A stretch of DNA of 64,000 bases from Arcanobacterium pinnipediorum (GCF_023973165.1 NZ_CP099547.1:434001-498000), one strand, 5' to 3'. Counted from the stretch's first letter, positions 24,151 to 38,299 are shown. Numbers and translations: made by a program. Notes: generated from the sequence alone by a model not told the origin.

Positions 24151-24176
24151 ACCAGACGCTGTGACGTTTGTCTGGT
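24151..24176 (-). terminator. Likely terminator of the two-component/ABC operon
   Basis: ACCAGAC (24151-24157) pairs with GTCTGGT (24170-24176). Reading leftward on the minus strand it is followed by CTTTATTAT. It lies just past the permease stop. Confidence 0.6.
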
Positions 24177-24193
24177 TAGGGATAGCTCACATC

Positions 24194-26728
24194 TTATCTA
24201 GCTAAAACTACCGGCTCTTGATGGCGGCGCAGTGACGTGACATAGGCTATTATCGCGCTAGCTAGTCCAATAACAACGATCAACAGCCCAATGTGCCCTA
24301 GCGGAATGTGTAGCGAGGAAGCATATTGACTTCGATGAAGATTCGTCCACAAGATTGGCATGATAGCCAGGCCGAGCGCTACTCCGATCACAGAATCGAT
24401 CACAACGTATCCCACGCCTTCCACGATACGGTTTGAACGTAGCGAAGATTGTGAAATACCGAGGCTCGTTAGCAAGAATATATCGCGCTGACGTGATTTT
24501 GGCGGATGAGAGATTTTGCCAAGAACCACAAGCACTGCTGTTCCGATGCCTACTAGGCAAAAGGCGATAAGGATAGGGGTAGTCCATTCTGGCAGCTCCT
24601 CGTGAGCCAGTATCTGCCCTGTTGTACCAGAGTAGACCCGGAATTGGGTATCGGGGTATTCCCCTAGCAGTGAGGAACGAAAACTCACGAAATACGAGGC
24701 GAGATCCTGGTCAGTATCAGGCTTTTTTCGGAGCCACAATTCATAGCCTGCATTGGAGGCTTGGATATCGCGGAAATTCTCTAACTCCATCATCGCCCAC
24801 GGGCTCGTAGCTTGTTTGACGACGAAGGGGAGACGCCGGTTGTCATTGCCGGGAACATAGACGACGTCATCGTCGCCTATGTTGAGTTGCGCCATGAGAG
24901 CTTGCGGTAGGTAGATCATTGCGCGTTTGCCAACTTCTGGCACGTCGTCGTCACCAAAATAGTTTAGTGCCTCGTGGCGATCGACTGCATGTAGATCAAT
25001 CATGACTGGGGAGATGCCTTGGCCACGAGATAGCGATGCGCTCGCGGTGTGGACATCGAGCGCAGCCGCAATGCCAGGGTAGGCGATTGCCGATTCAAAA
25101 AGGTCTGTGCGGGTTTCGACGTCGTTATCGGGCCCGGTAACTAAATTGATGTCGTAGGGGCTGGTGTGCTCAGCGATGTGTGCAGTTAGTGTGACATGTG
25201 ATGAATGCGTTGTTAAAACAACGATTATGCTAGCTACCGCCACGATGAGAAGCCGCGAATGCGAATGTGACTGCCGGGCAATGTCTAAGTATCGATCGCG
25301 GCGTTGGCCGGTGGTGAATGCAAGTGGAATATTGAGCCAGGCTAAAACGGAGTCGAACCAATGAGTTGCCAGAAGATGAAAGAAAAACGCTACCGTTACA
25401 CAACCGGCTATGGCCACAAGTGCTAGGAAGGTTGCTGGCCCAGACCAGCTAAGCCAGCGAGTAGAACCGTAGGCCATGAAACTTAGAAGAATCAAGACGG
25501 TTGTTGCCAAGACTACCTGCAGTATCCATCGAGGAATGACAGCGAAACTGTTTTCCGATAACCCTGATACTGGTTTTGTGCGTTCGGAGAAGAACGATGC
25601 CAGGTTCCACGCAGTGGGTGTGACAGCAATAGATATTATGGCAACTACAAGCACACCCGTTATGAGGGTTGTTTCTAGCAGATGAGGAATTGCAGGTAGG
25701 AGGAAATGCGATCCTGGAAGATCTAGCACCGTTCCTAAAAGAATCTTTGCACTCATGTAGCCCAACAGTATCCCTACGCCAAGTGGAATAAGTGCTGCAA
25801 TTAAGATTTGGGCAAGAGCTATGAAGAAGACCTGAGGCATCGAGACGCCTAAGGACAGCAACAAAAAGTAGTCTTTTTTGCGCGATGCCGATATTTTTTG
25901 CGCCGAGTAATACCAGCAAACTCCGGTGATTAACAGGGGGATGACCAGTATGCCAATGCCGGTGAGAGTTAGCTGTGAAACGAATTGTTGGCTCTCATGG
26001 AGTTCTCGGGTATATGACTCGTTGTAAGTGATCACCACCGTGCCTGGAATACCCAAAACCGCTTCTTTGAGATCGGCTAGCGAGACTCCTGGTTGCCCCA
26101 CAACCAATACTCCAGATTCACCAACGAGATGCTCATCTGGAACATCTTGGCGCAACGAACGCATATCCATCCCCGATAGCGCACTAAATGTGGCATCAGG
26201 TTCCGGATTGATAGGACTGTGGGCGTAGATACCTCCAACCGTGACACGGCGCGCGAATCCATGTTGATTAACTGACGGAATAGAAAGCAAAACCTCATCG
26301 CCAACCGCGAGCTGGAGTTGGTGTGCAAGTGAGACCGGTAGCGCGATCTCATCGGCATTATTGGGATAGTGACCGCGATAAAAATCTTCAACACGCAACG
26401 ATTTTGGTGGCACTGACCGGATATTAAGCTGAGCCGAAGCAGAGTCAGTTATCACCAAACCCTGCAACGCAGTAGGTGAATAGGTTGTTTGGATAACGCT
26501 GAGATTATCTAGTTCAGATAGGAAACTTGGCTCTGGAAGTGAAACATTGTAGGCGGTGATATCTGCTGGCGGCACCGATGATTTTGCTGAGAATTCAACT
26601 GAGTGGTGCAGATAAGTTAGCGTGAGCATACCTAAATACACAACGAATGAACACACCAGCGTGATCAGCATCGGTGTAAGGTGTTTGCGCCAAAACGTAA
26701 GCGTATGTTCAGTAACAAAACTAAGCAT
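24194..26728 (-). CDS. Large FtsX-like ABC permease
   Basis: An 844-aa permease. It has an N-terminal membrane helix (MLITLVCSFVVYLGMLTL) and a large extracytoplasmic domain (about 40-245). A helix block follows at 255-360 with a DYFLLLSLGVSMPQVF segment, then a central pair of helices, a second extracytoplasmic domain, and a C-terminal FtsX block (QRDIFLLTSLGISQSSLRSNRIVEGVGYVVIDSVIG). The start overlaps the ATPase stop. It is the last gene of a kinase-regulator-ATPase-permease operon, reminiscent of antimicrobial-peptide sensing and resistance modules, but the substrate cannot be read from the sequence. Confidence 0.85.
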   Translation of the reverse strand: MLSFVTEHTLTFWRKHLTPMLITLVCSFVVYLGMLTLTYLHHSVEFSAKSSVPPADITAYNVSLPEPSFLSELDNLSVIQTTYSPTALQGLVITDSASAQLNIRSVPPKSLRVEDFYRGHYPNNADEIALPVSLAHQLQLAVGDEVLLSIPSVNQHGFARRVTVGGIYAHSPINPEPDATFSALSGMDMRSLRQDVPDEHLVGESGVLVVGQPGVSLADLKEAVLGIPGTVVITYNESYTRELHESQQFVSQLTLTGIGILVIPLLITGVCWYYSAQKISASRKKDYFLLLSLGVSMPQVFFIALAQILIAALIPLGVGILLGYMSAKILLGTVLDLPGSHFLLPAIPHLLETTLITGVLVVAIISIAVTPTAWNLASFFSERTKPVSGLSENSFAVIPRWILQVVLATTVLILLSFMAYGSTRWLSWSGPATFLALVAIAGCVTVAFFFHLLATHWFDSVLAWLNIPLAFTTGQRRDRYLDIARQSHSHSRLLIVAVASIIVVLTTHSSHVTLTAHIAEHTSPYDINLVTGPDNDVETRTDLFESAIAYPGIAAALDVHTASASLSRGQGISPVMIDLHAVDRHEALNYFGDDDVPEVGKRAMIYLPQALMAQLNIGDDDVVYVPGNDNRRLPFVVKQATSPWAMMELENFRDIQASNAGYELWLRKKPDTDQDLASYFVSFRSSLLGEYPDTQFRVYSGTTGQILAHEELPEWTTPILIAFCLVGIGTAVLVVLGKISHPPKSRQRDIFLLTSLGISQSSLRSNRIVEGVGYVVIDSVIGVALGLAIMPILWTNLHRSQYASSLHIPLGHIGLLIVVIGLASAIIAYVTSLRRHQEPVVLAR

Positions 26729-27456
26729 TATCGTGCCGAATAGGTGATATTTTCTTGAGCAAAAGCCAAGGACGGTAGTGAAGGATTAACAACGCTCCCG
26801 GTGGGAGCACCATCTAAAAACACGTGCACTTCATCTGCGTAGGTAGCAACAAAATTGCTGTGCGTAGACAAAATAATCGACATCCCATACTCACGAGAAC
26901 ACCGCCGCAAACTGTCTAAAACATTTTCCGAAGGCTTATGTTGTAAAAACTGAGTTGGTTCACACGCAAGGACTAACTTGGCTTTTTTCAACACAGCACG
27001 CGCTATTGCGAGGCGTTGATTGATATCGGTAGTCTCTGGTGAAGGTTTCATACCCAGGTAGGGGGCAAGGCCAAAGGATTCAACGACGTCGCGATAAAGC
27101 TCCCGATCAACTGGGCGACGCGAAAATTTATGGGCAAGGAGAAGATTATCGTCAAACGTCAAACTGCGGATAACATTGTGCTCGTTGAAGACGAAGGCGA
27201 CGGACTCCGAAAGTAGGCGAGTACGGTTTTGTGGAGCAAGTGCCGTGAGCTCGACGCCACACGTGAACACTTGGCCAGAATCAACGCTGGCCAATCCTCC
27301 AAGAACCTCCATCAGTAACGATTTAGAAGACCCATTCGGGCCGAGGATGGCACTGAATTTTCCCTCGGGGAAAGACATTGAGACATTGGTGAGCTCTCGA
27401 TCCGCATTGCGCGCCGATCGCTGAACTGAAACATCGATGAGCCGAGCAACCGTCAT
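26728..27456 (-). CDS. Degenerate ABC ATP-binding protein
   Basis: A 242-aa ABC-type ATPase with several altered motifs. Walker A reads GPNGSSKS (39-46; the usual Gly before Lys is Ser, Lys45 kept). The Q-loop glutamine is Asn91 (VFNEHN). The LSGGQ signature is replaced by SPETTDINQ (139-147), and Walker B ends LVLACEPT with Cys165 in place of Asp. Glu166 and H-loop His200 remain. The gene is full length, without frameshift, and overlaps both neighbours by a few bases, so it is retained. I infer weak or no ATP hydrolysis, and a regulatory or gating role for the permease is possible. Confidence 0.82.
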   Translation of the reverse strand: MTVARLIDVSVQRSARNADRELTNVSMSFPEGKFSAILGPNGSSKSLLMEVLGGLASVDSGQVFTCGVELTALAPQNRTRLLSESVAFVFNEHNVIRSLTFDDNLLLAHKFSRRPVDRELYRDVVESFGLAPYLGMKPSPETTDINQRLAIARAVLKKAKLVLACEPTQFLQHKPSENVLDSLRRCSREYGMSIILSTHSNFVATYADEVHVFLDGAPTGSVVNPSLPSLAFAQENITYSAR

Positions 27457-28144
27457 AGGTCATTGTGTCCTGGAGTAACTATGCCCGCTTCGTAGGACAT
27501 CACAACAGCTTGTACTCGATCGCGAATGCCCAGTTTAGCGAAAATACGCGTGATATGGGTTTTGACTGTCGCTTCAGCAACGAAAAGATGCGCCGCGATT
27601 TCAGCATTCGTCAACCCTCGGGCAATCAGATGAAACACCTCGCGCTCGCGTTCTGTTAAGCTATCGAGAATTTCAGGATTGGTGGTGGGAACTCGCAAAG
27701 ATTCCGAAGCTAACTTATCTACTAGGCGGCGAGTAGTAGAAGGCGCAAGGACTGCGTCTCCGCGGTAGATAGTGCGGATAGCTTCAATGGTGGTTTCAGT
27801 AGGTGCATCTTTGAGCAAAAACCCTGAAGCTCCTGCACGTATAGCTTCAATCATGTAGTCATCCTCATCGAAGGTTGTGAGAATAATGATCTTGGGATCA
27901 ACCCCGGTAGGCAGTGGTGCTTTGGTAATGGCTTGGGTTGTGGCTAGTCCATCGAGTTTAGGCATCCGCACGTCCATCAAAATCACATCCACTGGAACAA
28001 GTTGGAGGCGGTTTAAGGCTTGTTGGCCATCACTAGCTGAGAGAACAACCTCCATATCATCTAATGAATCGATGACCATTTCGAGTCCCGACCGCATCAA
28101 ATCCATATCGTCGACCAAACCGACCCGGATTTTGCTATCAGTCA

Positions 28145-28145
<1 letters not shown>
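27453..28145 (-). CDS. NarL/FixJ family response regulator
   Basis: A 230-aa response regulator. The receiver domain (1-125) has acidic residues Asp12/Asp13, phospho-acceptor Asp58 in VILMDVRMP, the conserved Thr in ILTTFDED and Lys in FLLKDAP. The LuxR-type helix-turn-helix (about 160-220) reads LTEREREVFHLIARGLTNAEIAAHLFVAEATVKTHITRIFAKLGIRDR. Its start overlaps the kinase stop and its end overlaps the ATPase start. It presumably activates this operon on signal from the adjoining kinase. Confidence 0.94.
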
Positions 28146-31908
<3,763 letters not shown>

Positions 31909-31969
31909 GTCTTGCCGGGAACCCCAGAAGAAAGGTTAGCTAGACAAACAGTGTTGCTCGGCCAGCGCG

Positions 31970-33229
31970 CTAAACAAACGGCGCTAACGGTTTCATCAAA
32001 CGTTCGGCAAGCCGAGCAAGGCGACTGCGTTTTTGCCACGACTCTAAAGTTAGTTCCACACAATTAGTCACATCGAGCTCGAAGATTTCTTCCATCACGG
32101 TGGCTAAACCGGCATCAAAAATTTCGGCATTGACTTCATAGTTCCCCGCCATAGATAGTCGATCTAGGTTCGCGGTGCCAACCGTGGTCCAAATGCCGTC
32201 AACAGTCATAGTTTTCGCGTGCACCATCGCGTCTTTGTAGAGGAAAATCCGGCAACCTGCAGCAAGTAATTCCGCATAATGTGGTCTCCCTACCCAGTCG
32301 GCAATAATGTGGTTAGAAAATTGTGGAATAAGTATCTGGACATCAACACCCCGCCGAGCTGCGCTGGTTAAAGAATTACGAATAGCGTAGTCCGGAATAA
32401 AATACCCCATCGTAATCCAAATGTTCTTCGATGCCCGGTTAATCGCATCTAAATAATTGGCGCGAATAGGATAGGAACGATAAGCGGGCACGTTTTGTGA
32501 CACTGTGAAGGTCGAAACCCACGAGCGAACGACGTCGTCTGGCAAGTGTGGATGATGAGTAGAACGGTATTGATTCCACATATCGATGAACGCATTTTCT
32601 AATTCCCACGCCCGCGCTCCAGTGACGCGGATGTGGGTATCTCGCCAATGATCAGCGTAAAGCCGGCCGATGTTATATCCACCAACAAACCCAACCTTGC
32701 CATCAACTATGAGAATCTTGCGATGATCAAAACCTGAATCCTTTGATCGGGCAGTGAAAATCCAGGGGCGCAGTAATGGGAAATGAACGACGTGCAAAGA
32801 AGGCAACGGCGGGAATTGACGCGAGCGCGGATCTTGGTTTAAATTCCCCAGCGTATCGAGGATGATAAACACTTCAACACCCCGGCGCGCAGCATTTATC
32901 AAAGCGTGACGGAACCGGTAGCCAACGTCATCGGCTTTAAATATATACGATTCAAAATAGATTCGATTCGTGGCAGAATTTATGGCGGCGATCATGTCAT
33001 CATAAAGATGGTTACCAAATGTGTAAACTGTCACTTCTGAATCGGAAACTTGGGTGCTCAGAGGTGGATGATGTGGAAACTCACCACGTTGCGGATTACG
33101 CCGCTTTCGCTTTTCGTCAACCGCAATAACCGCTGCTATAGCAGCGATTTGTGCGCTCAATCCAGTCAGTAGCGCGTACTTGACCACACGTTTAGGTGAC
33201 AAAGTTCGAGATTTCTTCGACGACAACAT
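31970..33229 (-). CDS. cls: Phospholipase D-type cardiolipin synthase-like protein
   Basis: A 419-aa phospholipase D superfamily protein with one N-terminal membrane anchor (about residues 15-37) followed by KRKRR. The two HKD motifs are intact: HRKILIVD (His169, Lys171, Asp176) and HAKTMTVD (His337, Lys339, Asp344), each followed by GG..N or GTANLD. This is the layout of bacterial cardiolipin synthases (ClsA-type, usually with two anchors), which condense phosphatidylglycerol. A phosphatidyltransferase on another lipid cannot be excluded. It converges with ligA and diverges from gatC. Confidence 0.85.
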   Translation of the reverse strand: MLSSKKSRTLSPKRVVKYALLTGLSAQIAAIAAVIAVDEKRKRRNPQRGEFPHHPPLSTQVSDSEVTVYTFGNHLYDDMIAAINSATNRIYFESYIFKADDVGYRFRHALINAARRGVEVFIILDTLGNLNQDPRSRQFPPLPSLHVVHFPLLRPWIFTARSKDSGFDHRKILIVDGKVGFVGGYNIGRLYADHWRDTHIRVTGARAWELENAFIDMWNQYRSTHHPHLPDDVVRSWVSTFTVSQNVPAYRSYPIRANYLDAINRASKNIWITMGYFIPDYAIRNSLTSAARRGVDVQILIPQFSNHIIADWVGRPHYAELLAAGCRIFLYKDAMVHAKTMTVDGIWTTVGTANLDRLSMAGNYEVNAEIFDAGLATVMEEIFELDVTNCVELTLESWQKRSRLARLAERLMKPLAPFV

Positions 33230-33286
33230 ACATTCAGTTTACGATACGTTTCGCCTCAACCGGGTAGGGAACGATACCATAAGAGT

Positions 33287-33583
33287 ATGTCGACATTTTC
33301 AAAACAAGAGGTTGCCCGTTTGGCAGACCTCGCACGTATCTCGCTATCAGAGGACGAATTGGCACAATTCGCAGCTGAACTCGAAGTTATCAACGAATCA
33401 GTTTCTCGGCTAAAGGAAGTTGTAGAAGCTGATATTCCACCAACATCTCACCCGATCCCACTCACTAATGTGTGGCGTGAAGATGAGATTGTTCCCGGAC
33501 TCGATCGTGATGAAGTTCTAGCAATGGCACCGCAATCTGACGATGGTAAATTCGGTGTTCCAGCAATTTTGGGCGAGGAGTAA
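33287..33583 (+). CDS. gatC: Asp/Glu-tRNA amidotransferase subunit C
   Basis: A 98-aa GatC, the small structural subunit of the GatCAB amidotransferase. The typical opening [34 protein letters not shown] and the C-terminal [24 protein letters not shown] are present. It stops 2 bp before gatA, as in most gatCAB operons. The ribosome binding site is weak. Confidence 0.96.
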   Translation: MSTFSKQEVARLADLARISLSEDELAQFAAELEVINESVSRLKEVVEADIPPTSHPIPLTNVWREDEIVPGLDRDEVLAMAPQSDDGKFGVPAILGEE

Positions 33584-33585
33584 AT

Positions 33586-35088
33586 ATGACTGAACAATTA
33601 CACATGAAAACCGCGTGGGAACTTGCCCAAAAGCTCCAAGCTGGTGAGATTACTTCGCTGGCTCTCACCGAGCTCTTCTTGGAGCGAATCGCACGGCTTA
33701 ACCCGAAGATGAATGTCTTCCTCGCCGTCGACGAGCACGGAGCACGTGAAGAAGCCCGCGCGGTAGACGCTGATCGGTTAGCCGGCAAAGAACTACCATT
33801 TTTCGCAGGTGTGCCGGTAGCGCTAAAAGACAACATGTGCCAGCGCGGTATCCCGACCACTGCTGCATCAAAGATGCTCCAAGGATGGCTACCGCCCTAT
33901 GATGCAACCGTTGTCCGATTGCTTAAAGAAGCACGATTGCCAATTCTAGGTCACACCAACATGGATGAATTCGCTATGGGATCATCCACTGAACATTCGG
34001 CGTTTGGCCCAACCCAAAACCCGTGGGGCAGGGATCTGATTCCTGGTGGTTCGGGCGGTGGATCTGCAGCGGCAGTTGCCGGCTATCTTGCGCCGTGGGC
34101 TTTAGGAACCGATACTGGTGGCTCGATCCGCCAACCAGGTGCCATGACCGGAACTGTTGGCACTAAGCCAACTTATGGCGCAGTATCACGATACGGCATT
34201 ATTGCGTTAGCGTCCTCACTTGACCAAGTCGGACCAGTTGCCCGTGACGTGCGCGATGCTGCAGCGCTCCAAGAAATTATCAGCAAGCACGATCCGCTTG
34301 ACTCAACCTCGCTGACCAACGATTTTTCTGATCTCGTAGCGGCAGTTAATGAAGGAAAACAGCTCACCGATCTTAGTGGCGTAACCTTCGGTATCGTCAA
34401 AGAGCTCGATGGGGAAGGCTTTAGCCAAGGTGTCCTTGACACCTACCATGGCGTCATCGAAAAGCTGAAGAACGCCGGTGCAAACTTCGTTGAAGTTTCT
34501 TGCCCGTCCTTTGATTATGCGATGTCAGCCTACTATCTGATTATGCCCGCTGAGATGTCCTCGAACCTAGCTCGCTACGACGGCGTACGGTTTGGTAACC
34601 GTGTGCTTCCACAAGAAGGGCCAGTAACTGCAGAAACAATGATGGCAGCCACTCGGGAAGCCGGTTTTGGTCCAGAAGTTAAGCGCCGGTTGATTCTAGG
34701 AACCTACGCGCTGTCTGCTGGAACCTACGATGCCTACTACGGTTCAGCCCAGCGTGTTCGGACCTTGGTCCAACGAGATATGCAAGCAGCATATGAAAAG
34801 GTAGACGTCTTACTGACCCCAGCAACGCCATCTGTTGCGTTCAAGTTCGGCGAAAAGCTTGATGATCCGATGGCGATGTACAAAAATGACATGACGACGA
34901 TCCCAGCGAATTTGGCTGGAACGCCAGCAATGACTATTCCGGTTGGTCTTTCTCAGGGGTTGCCGGTGGGAATCCAGATCATGGCACCAACTTTCCAAGA
35001 CGCACGGATGTACAAGGTAGCGGCAATGGTAGAAAACGTAGCTGATCGAGCTGCATCACATCCCGATATGGATATGTGGGAGGACTAA
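33586..35088 (+). CDS. gatA: Asp/Glu-tRNA amidotransferase subunit A
   Basis: A 500-aa amidase-signature enzyme releasing ammonia from glutamine for transamidation of misacylated Glu-tRNA(Gln) or Asp-tRNA(Asn). The Ser-Ser-Lys triad is readable: Lys in VALKDNMCQ, Ser in [14 protein letters not shown] and Ser in [10 protein letters not shown]. Full length. It follows gatC by 2 bp and precedes gatB by 4 bp. Confidence 0.97.
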   Translation: MTEQLHMKTAWELAQKLQAGEITSLALTELFLERIARLNPKMNVFLAVDEHGAREEARAVDADRLAGKELPFFAGVPVALKDNMCQRGIPTTAASKMLQGWLPPYDATVVRLLKEARLPILGHTNMDEFAMGSSTEHSAFGPTQNPWGRDLIPGGSGGGSAAAVAGYLAPWALGTDTGGSIRQPGAMTGTVGTKPTYGAVSRYGIIALASSLDQVGPVARDVRDAAALQEIISKHDPLDSTSLTNDFSDLVAAVNEGKQLTDLSGVTFGIVKELDGEGFSQGVLDTYHGVIEKLKNAGANFVEVSCPSFDYAMSAYYLIMPAEMSSNLARYDGVRFGNRVLPQEGPVTAETMMAATREAGFGPEVKRRLILGTYALSAGTYDAYYGSAQRVRTLVQRDMQAAYEKVDVLLTPATPSVAFKFGEKLDDPMAMYKNDMTTIPANLAGTPAMTIPVGLSQGLPVGIQIMAPTFQDARMYKVAAMVENVADRAASHPDMDMWED

Positions 35089-35092
35089 GAAC

Positions 35093-36586
35093 ATGACTGA
35101 CCTGATGGATTACACCGATGTCGTTGACAACTTCGACCCCGTCTTGGGTATCGAAGTCCACGTCGAATTATCGACCAAGACGAAAATGTTTGATGGTGCC
35201 CCCAACGCCTTCGGTGGGGAACCCAATACCTTCATCACCCCAGTATCACTCGGATTGCCTGGTTCCTTGCCGGTAGTGAATAAGAAAGCTATCGAATATG
35301 CGATTAAACTCGGTTTGGCGCTCAATTGTCAGATCGCTCAATCGTGTAGGTTTGCGCGCAAGAACTACTTTTATCCGGACTTGGCAAAGAACTTCCAGAC
35401 GTCCCAATCCGATGAACCATTGGCATACGATGGTTACCTCGACGTCGAACTAGACGACGGCGAAGTCTTCCGGGTAAACATCGAGCGTGCCCATGTTGAA
35501 GAAGACGCCGGTAAGAATACCCATATCGGCGGCGAGGGGCGAATCCACGGCGCAGATCACTCACTGGTTGATTACAACCGAGCAGGGGTTCCCCTGGTGG
35601 AAATCGTTACTCGGCCCATTGAAGGGTGTGGCGATAGAGCTCCAGAAGTCGCTGCCAAATATGTGCAAACTATCCGCGATATCGCACGTGCGATCGGTGT
35701 TTCTGAGGCGCGTATGGAGCGCGGAAATGTGCGCGCAGATATTAACGTCTCCTTGCGTAAGACTCCACAATCTCCACTTGGTACTCGTACTGAAACAAAG
35801 AATGTTAATTCTTTCCGGTCAATTTCGGCTGCCGTGGAGTTTGAGATGCGTCGCCAGGCGGCAATCTTAGCTTCCGGTGGTAGTGTTCTTCAAGAAACTC
35901 GCCACTTCCAAGAACTAGACGGTACAACTTTGCCCGGACGGCCAAAGTCTGATGCCGATGATTACCGGTATTTCCCTGAACCTGATCTCGTCCCGTTGGC
36001 CCCATCGCGCGAGTGGGTCGAAGAACTACGTGCCACCTTGCCAGAGTTGCCGGCACAAAAGCGTCGCCGTTTGCTCGACGAATGGGGAGTTTCGGCGAAA
36101 GAAATGCGTGATATCGTCAACGCCGGCGCCTTGGTATTGATTGAAGAATCAGTTAAAGCCGGTGCCACATCAGCTGGCGCGCGTAAATGGTGGATGGGTG
36201 AGCTGGCTCGGTATGCAAAAGACAATGAGCTTGAGCTTGCCTCGGTTCCAGTTACTGCCGAGCAAGTTGCTGAACTTGATGGACTCGTTGAATCTGGAAA
36301 ACTTACCGACAAACTGGCCCGGCAGGCACTTGCTGGCGTCCTTGCCGGCGAAGGTTCGCCCACCGACGTCGTAGCTGCACGTGGTTTGGAAGTAGTTAAC
36401 GACGACGGAGCACTCAACGCTGCTGTTGATGAAGCCCTGGCTGCTAATCCCGACGTCGTCGATAAGATTCGCAACGGAAAAGTACAAGCTGCCGGAGCTA
36501 TCGTGGGAGCCGTTATGAAAGCTACCCAAGGCAAAGCAGATGCTAATCGCGTCCGCGAACTAATTATGGAGCGAGTTCAGCTCTGA
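35093..36586 (+). CDS. gatB: Asp/Glu-tRNA amidotransferase subunit B
   Basis: A 497-aa GatB, the kinase/tRNA-binding subunit that activates the misacylated tRNA. Landmarks are [79 protein letters not shown] and the C-terminal tail domain [32 protein letters not shown] strong terminator follows 7 bp after the stop. Confidence 0.97.
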   Translation: MTDLMDYTDVVDNFDPVLGIEVHVELSTKTKMFDGAPNAFGGEPNTFITPVSLGLPGSLPVVNKKAIEYAIKLGLALNCQIAQSCRFARKNYFYPDLAKNFQTSQSDEPLAYDGYLDVELDDGEVFRVNIERAHVEEDAGKNTHIGGEGRIHGADHSLVDYNRAGVPLVEIVTRPIEGCGDRAPEVAAKYVQTIRDIARAIGVSEARMERGNVRADINVSLRKTPQSPLGTRTETKNVNSFRSISAAVEFEMRRQAAILASGGSVLQETRHFQELDGTTLPGRPKSDADDYRYFPEPDLVPLAPSREWVEELRATLPELPAQKRRRLLDEWGVSAKEMRDIVNAGALVLIEESVKAGATSAGARKWWMGELARYAKDNELELASVPVTAEQVAELDGLVESGKLTDKLARQALAGVLAGEGSPTDVVAARGLEVVNDDGALNAAVDEALAANPDVVDKIRNGKVQAAGAIVGAVMKATQGKADANRVRELIMERVQL

Positions 36587-36592
36587 AAATAA

Positions 36593-36633
36593 AAAGCGCA
36601 GGGAAGAGGAATAATTTGTCTTCCCTGCGCTTT
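36593..36633 (+). terminator. Terminator of gatCAB
   Basis: Perfect 15-bp arms (36593-36607 and 36619-36633) with an 11-nt loop; the right arm ends in TTT, followed by AATTATG. It separates gatB from the malic enzyme gene. Confidence 0.9.
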
Positions 36634-36661
36634 AATTATGGTGGCGATAGAAGGAGATTTA

Positions 36662-38056
36662 ATGTCTAAAACACTGCCTAGCTACAACGTGACGTTACGT
36701 ATAGAGCTACCATTTGAACCCCGTGCAACTGCGACTTTAGTTAAAGAGTTTGCTGACTTTGGTGCAATTGTCACCGGCGTTGACATGGTTGAATCAGATG
36801 AATCAAATTTAGTTACAGATATTACCGCCAAGGTTGATGATATTGAACATGCCGAACAGATTGCGGCAAAGCTTGAATCACTTGAAGGCGTACATGTCCA
36901 TGGCATCCACGATTCGACCGTGCAGGCGCATCTAGGTGGCAAGATTGAAATTGCGCTCAAACGTCCGTTAAATACGCGACAAGATTTGGCACGTATTTAC
37001 ACCCCAGGGGTGGCGCGTATCTCGCAGTTGATTGCTAAAGATCCAGAACAAGCCCGCAAACTTACGGTGAAACGAAATACTGTTGCTGTGGTATCTGATG
37101 GTACAGCTGTGCTTGGTTTAGGCGATGTTGGCGCAAAAGCCGCAATGCCAGTTATGGAAGGTAAAGCGGCGTTATTTAAGAAATTCGGCGATGTTGATGC
37201 TTGGCCGATTTGCTTAGACACCACGGATACTGAAGAGATCATTAATGTTGTCAAAGCTATTTCACCTGGTTTTGGTGGAATTAATCTTGAAGATATTTCA
37301 GCTCCGCGGTGTTTTGAAATTGAACGCCGGTTACGTGCGGAACTAGATATTCCGGTCTTCCACGACGATCAACATGGAACTGCAGTAGTTGTGTTAGCAG
37401 CGTTGATTAATGCATTAAAAGTTGTGGATAAGAAAATTGAAGATATTCGAATTGTTGTTTCAGGTGTTGGAGCTGCTGGAAATGCGATTATCCGGTTACT
37501 GTTGAAGCAAGGTGCGCGCGATATTATTGGCGTAGGTCGAAATGGTGCTCTGGGTCCGTTCCGTGAAGAGACCGGTGAAGAGCGAAATTGGCTCGCTCAG
37601 CATACAAATCCTCGCGGCCAGCAAGGAACTTTAACGGATGTGCTGCGTGAGGCTGATGTGTTTATCGGAGTGTCTGCTGGAAATCTTTTAACCGGTGATG
37701 ATATTGCTACGATGGCAAAGGATTCTATCGTCTTCGCGCTAGCAAATCCGACTCCAGAAGTTGATCCAATTGAAGCTGGTGAACATGCGGCAATCGTGGC
37801 AACTGGTCGATCTGATTACCCAAATCAGATCAATAACGTTTTAGCCTTCCCTGGTATTTTCCGTGGCATGCTTGATGTGAAGGCGACTGAAGTTACTGAC
37901 CAGATGTTAGTTGTTGCAGCACGAGCTATCGCAGAAACTGTTCTGCCTGAGCAGCTCAACACTAACTTCATCATCCCAGGAGTATTCCATCCAACTGCTG
38001 CTAAGGATGTTGCCCGCGCTATCCGGCAAGAGTTCAAGAACCCCACGGTGGCTTAA
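36662..38056 (+). CDS. Malate dehydrogenase (oxaloacetate-decarboxylating) with N-terminal ACT-like domain
   Basis: A 464-aa malic enzyme that converts malate to pyruvate and CO2 with NAD(P)+. The first 80 residues look like an ACT-type regulatory domain (YNVTLRIELPFEPRATATLVKEFADFGAIVTGVDMVE), probably for allosteric control. The catalytic part shows YTPGVARIS, VSDGTAVLGLGDVGAKAAMPVMEGKAALFK, FGGINLEDISAPRCFEIE, FHDDQHGTAVV, the Rossmann GVGAAGNAI, and ALANPTPEV. ATG 36662 follows AAGGAG. The upstream in-frame start at 36638 lies against the terminator and is unlikely. Confidence 0.93.
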   Translation: MSKTLPSYNVTLRIELPFEPRATATLVKEFADFGAIVTGVDMVESDESNLVTDITAKVDDIEHAEQIAAKLESLEGVHVHGIHDSTVQAHLGGKIEIALKRPLNTRQDLARIYTPGVARISQLIAKDPEQARKLTVKRNTVAVVSDGTAVLGLGDVGAKAAMPVMEGKAALFKKFGDVDAWPICLDTTDTEEIINVVKAISPGFGGINLEDISAPRCFEIERRLRAELDIPVFHDDQHGTAVVVLAALINALKVVDKKIEDIRIVVSGVGAAGNAIIRLLLKQGARDIIGVGRNGALGPFREETGEERNWLAQHTNPRGQQGTLTDVLREADVFIGVSAGNLLTGDDIATMAKDSIVFALANPTPEVDPIEAGEHAAIVATGRSDYPNQINNVLAFPGIFRGMLDVKATEVTDQMLVVAARAIAETVLPEQLNTNFIIPGVFHPTAAKDVARAIRQEFKNPTVA

Positions 38057-38110
38057 TGCGTTAAATTTGTAGCGCTATATGCTTTTGCCTCTACAGTGAT
38101 GAGGAATCTA

Positions 38111-38138
38111 GGGCGGAGCGGAATTTTCCGCTCCGCCC
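38111..38138 (+). terminator. Terminator of the malic enzyme gene
   Basis: GC-rich 12-bp arms (38111-38122 and 38127-38138) followed by TTTTC. Confidence 0.9.
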
Positions 38139-38170
38139 TTTTCACCCCTCAAAAACCTGTGATCCTGAAA

Positions 38171-38187
38171 AACATGCAACGCATGTT
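38171..38187. promoter_or_regulatory. Dyad upstream of the rRNA promoter
   Basis: AACATGC (38171-38177) and GCATGTT (38181-38187) flank AAC. The dyad lies about 83 bp upstream of the rRNA -35 box and could be an activator or nucleoid-protein site. Confidence 0.35.
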
Positions 38188-38269
38188 CGCGCGTGTGTAG
38201 CTGGGTATGCCAACCAAATGGTAACGCCACGGCGAAATCTGGGTGTGATGGGGGTTACGTTGTTTTGGT

Positions 38270-38299
38270 TTGACGGTTGTGTGGGTGGGTGGGTATAGT
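38270..38299 (+). promoter_or_regulatory. rRNA operon promoter
   Basis: TTGACG (38270-38275), 18-bp spacer, TATAGT (38294-38299). It is the best promoter in the 500-bp leader and sits about 340 bp before mature 16S. Confidence 0.75.
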
